Positions 5,848 through 6,114 of a stretch of DNA of 6,114 nt are shown here, piece after piece. The position numbers were made by a program, and so were the translations under genes. The DNA is from Clostridia bacterium (GTDB lineage Bacteria > Bacillota > Clostridia > Saccharofermentanales > UBA5734). The notes under the pieces are model-generated. The model ran no database searches and was not told where the DNA came from. It saw only the letters and a list, made by a program, of their open reading frames with translations. The stretch lies in NCBI GenBank assembly GCA_018056585.1, contig JAGPFK010000103.1, positions 1-6,114 on the forward strand. Reading direction: 5' to 3'. Each line of letters starts with the position of its first letter. Position 1 is the first letter of the stretch.

Positions 5848-6114
5848 ATGTCAACCGTGATGATTAATCTTGAAAAAGGCAGACCCAAAGTAGACGCCGC
5901 CATGACAAAATTGCGTCTGGAACTGGCCACCCTGCGCCGCATCGGCGCTCATACAGTGAAGATCATTCACGGATACGGCTCATCCGGTACGGGGGGATCC
6001 ATTCGTACAGCCACCCATGTCTATTTATCTGAGCTGCTGAAGGATGATAAAATCAAAGCTTTTTGTATGGGGGAACATTTTGGGCCTTTTGAACAAGCTG
6101 GCCGTCAGATGATC
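5848..6114 (+). CDS. Small Smr-like domain protein (3' end outside window)
   Basis: The first 89 codons are open to the window end with no stop. The N-terminus MSTVMINLEKGRPKVDAAM leads into a helix rich in Leu and Arg (about 15-33), then VKIIHGYGSSGTGGSIRTAT (37-56). This resembles the core of the Smr (small MutS-related) domain, where a strand-HGxG segment and a following Arg form the presumed nucleic-acid-binding or nuclease site; here His41, Gly42, Gly44 and Arg53 fit. The insertion SSGTGGS after HGYG is longer than the usual HGxGxGxLR. The LDLHG motif at the domain start seems replaced by INLEKG, so the classic first His is missing. Related stand-alone proteins occur, as I recall, in Clostridia without a defined role. 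It has its own promoter and is divergent from rsuA. The coding call is firm, the Smr relation moderate, the function unknown. Confidence 0.75.
   Translation, partial: MSTVMINLEKGRPKVDAAMTKLRLELATLRRIGAHTVKIIHGYGSSGTGGSIRTATHVYLSELLKDDKIKAFCMGEHFGPFEQAGRQMI

Overview
The window holds seven protein-coding genes and no RNA gene, mobile element, CRISPR array or long repeat. It reads as ordinary chromosome of a Gram-positive Bacillota, most likely a member of Clostridia. The reasons are the strong AGGAGG-like ribosome binding sites, the short intergenic gaps, a GTG start, an IMP dehydrogenase of a divergent type I associate (from memory) with Clostridia, and greA next to lysS. Base composition looks intermediate (around half GC by eye). 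I cannot name a genus.

Positions 2-4940 carry five plus-strand genes in a row with gaps of 24, 55, 83 and 34 nt: the 3' end of pyrG (CTP synthase), guaB (IMP dehydrogenase), greA (transcript cleavage factor), lysS (class II lysyl-tRNA synthetase), and an unnamed membrane protein with a J-like N-terminus. I see no convincing internal promoter and no hairpin-plus-T-run terminator in these gaps, so read-through as an operon is plausible. The one strong structure is a 14-bp hairpin between greA and lysS. The genes join nucleotide supply (CTP and the guanylate branch point), RNA polymerase rescue and tRNA charging, a growth-related housekeeping set.

Positions 4949-5686 hold rsuA on the minus strand, encoding a 16S rRNA pseudouridine synthase that converges tail-to-tail with the membrane protein gene across only 8 nt. 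Positions 5687-5847 are a divergent intergenic region with a minus-strand promoter (perfect TATAAT) for rsuA and a plus-strand extended -10 promoter for the last gene. That gene, cut off by the window end, encodes a small Smr-like protein.

I found no clear sign of a new multi-gene system. The most interesting items are the membrane J-like protein lacking the HPD motif, the hairpin before lysS, the variant active-site loops of the IMP dehydrogenase, and the truncated Smr-like gene.
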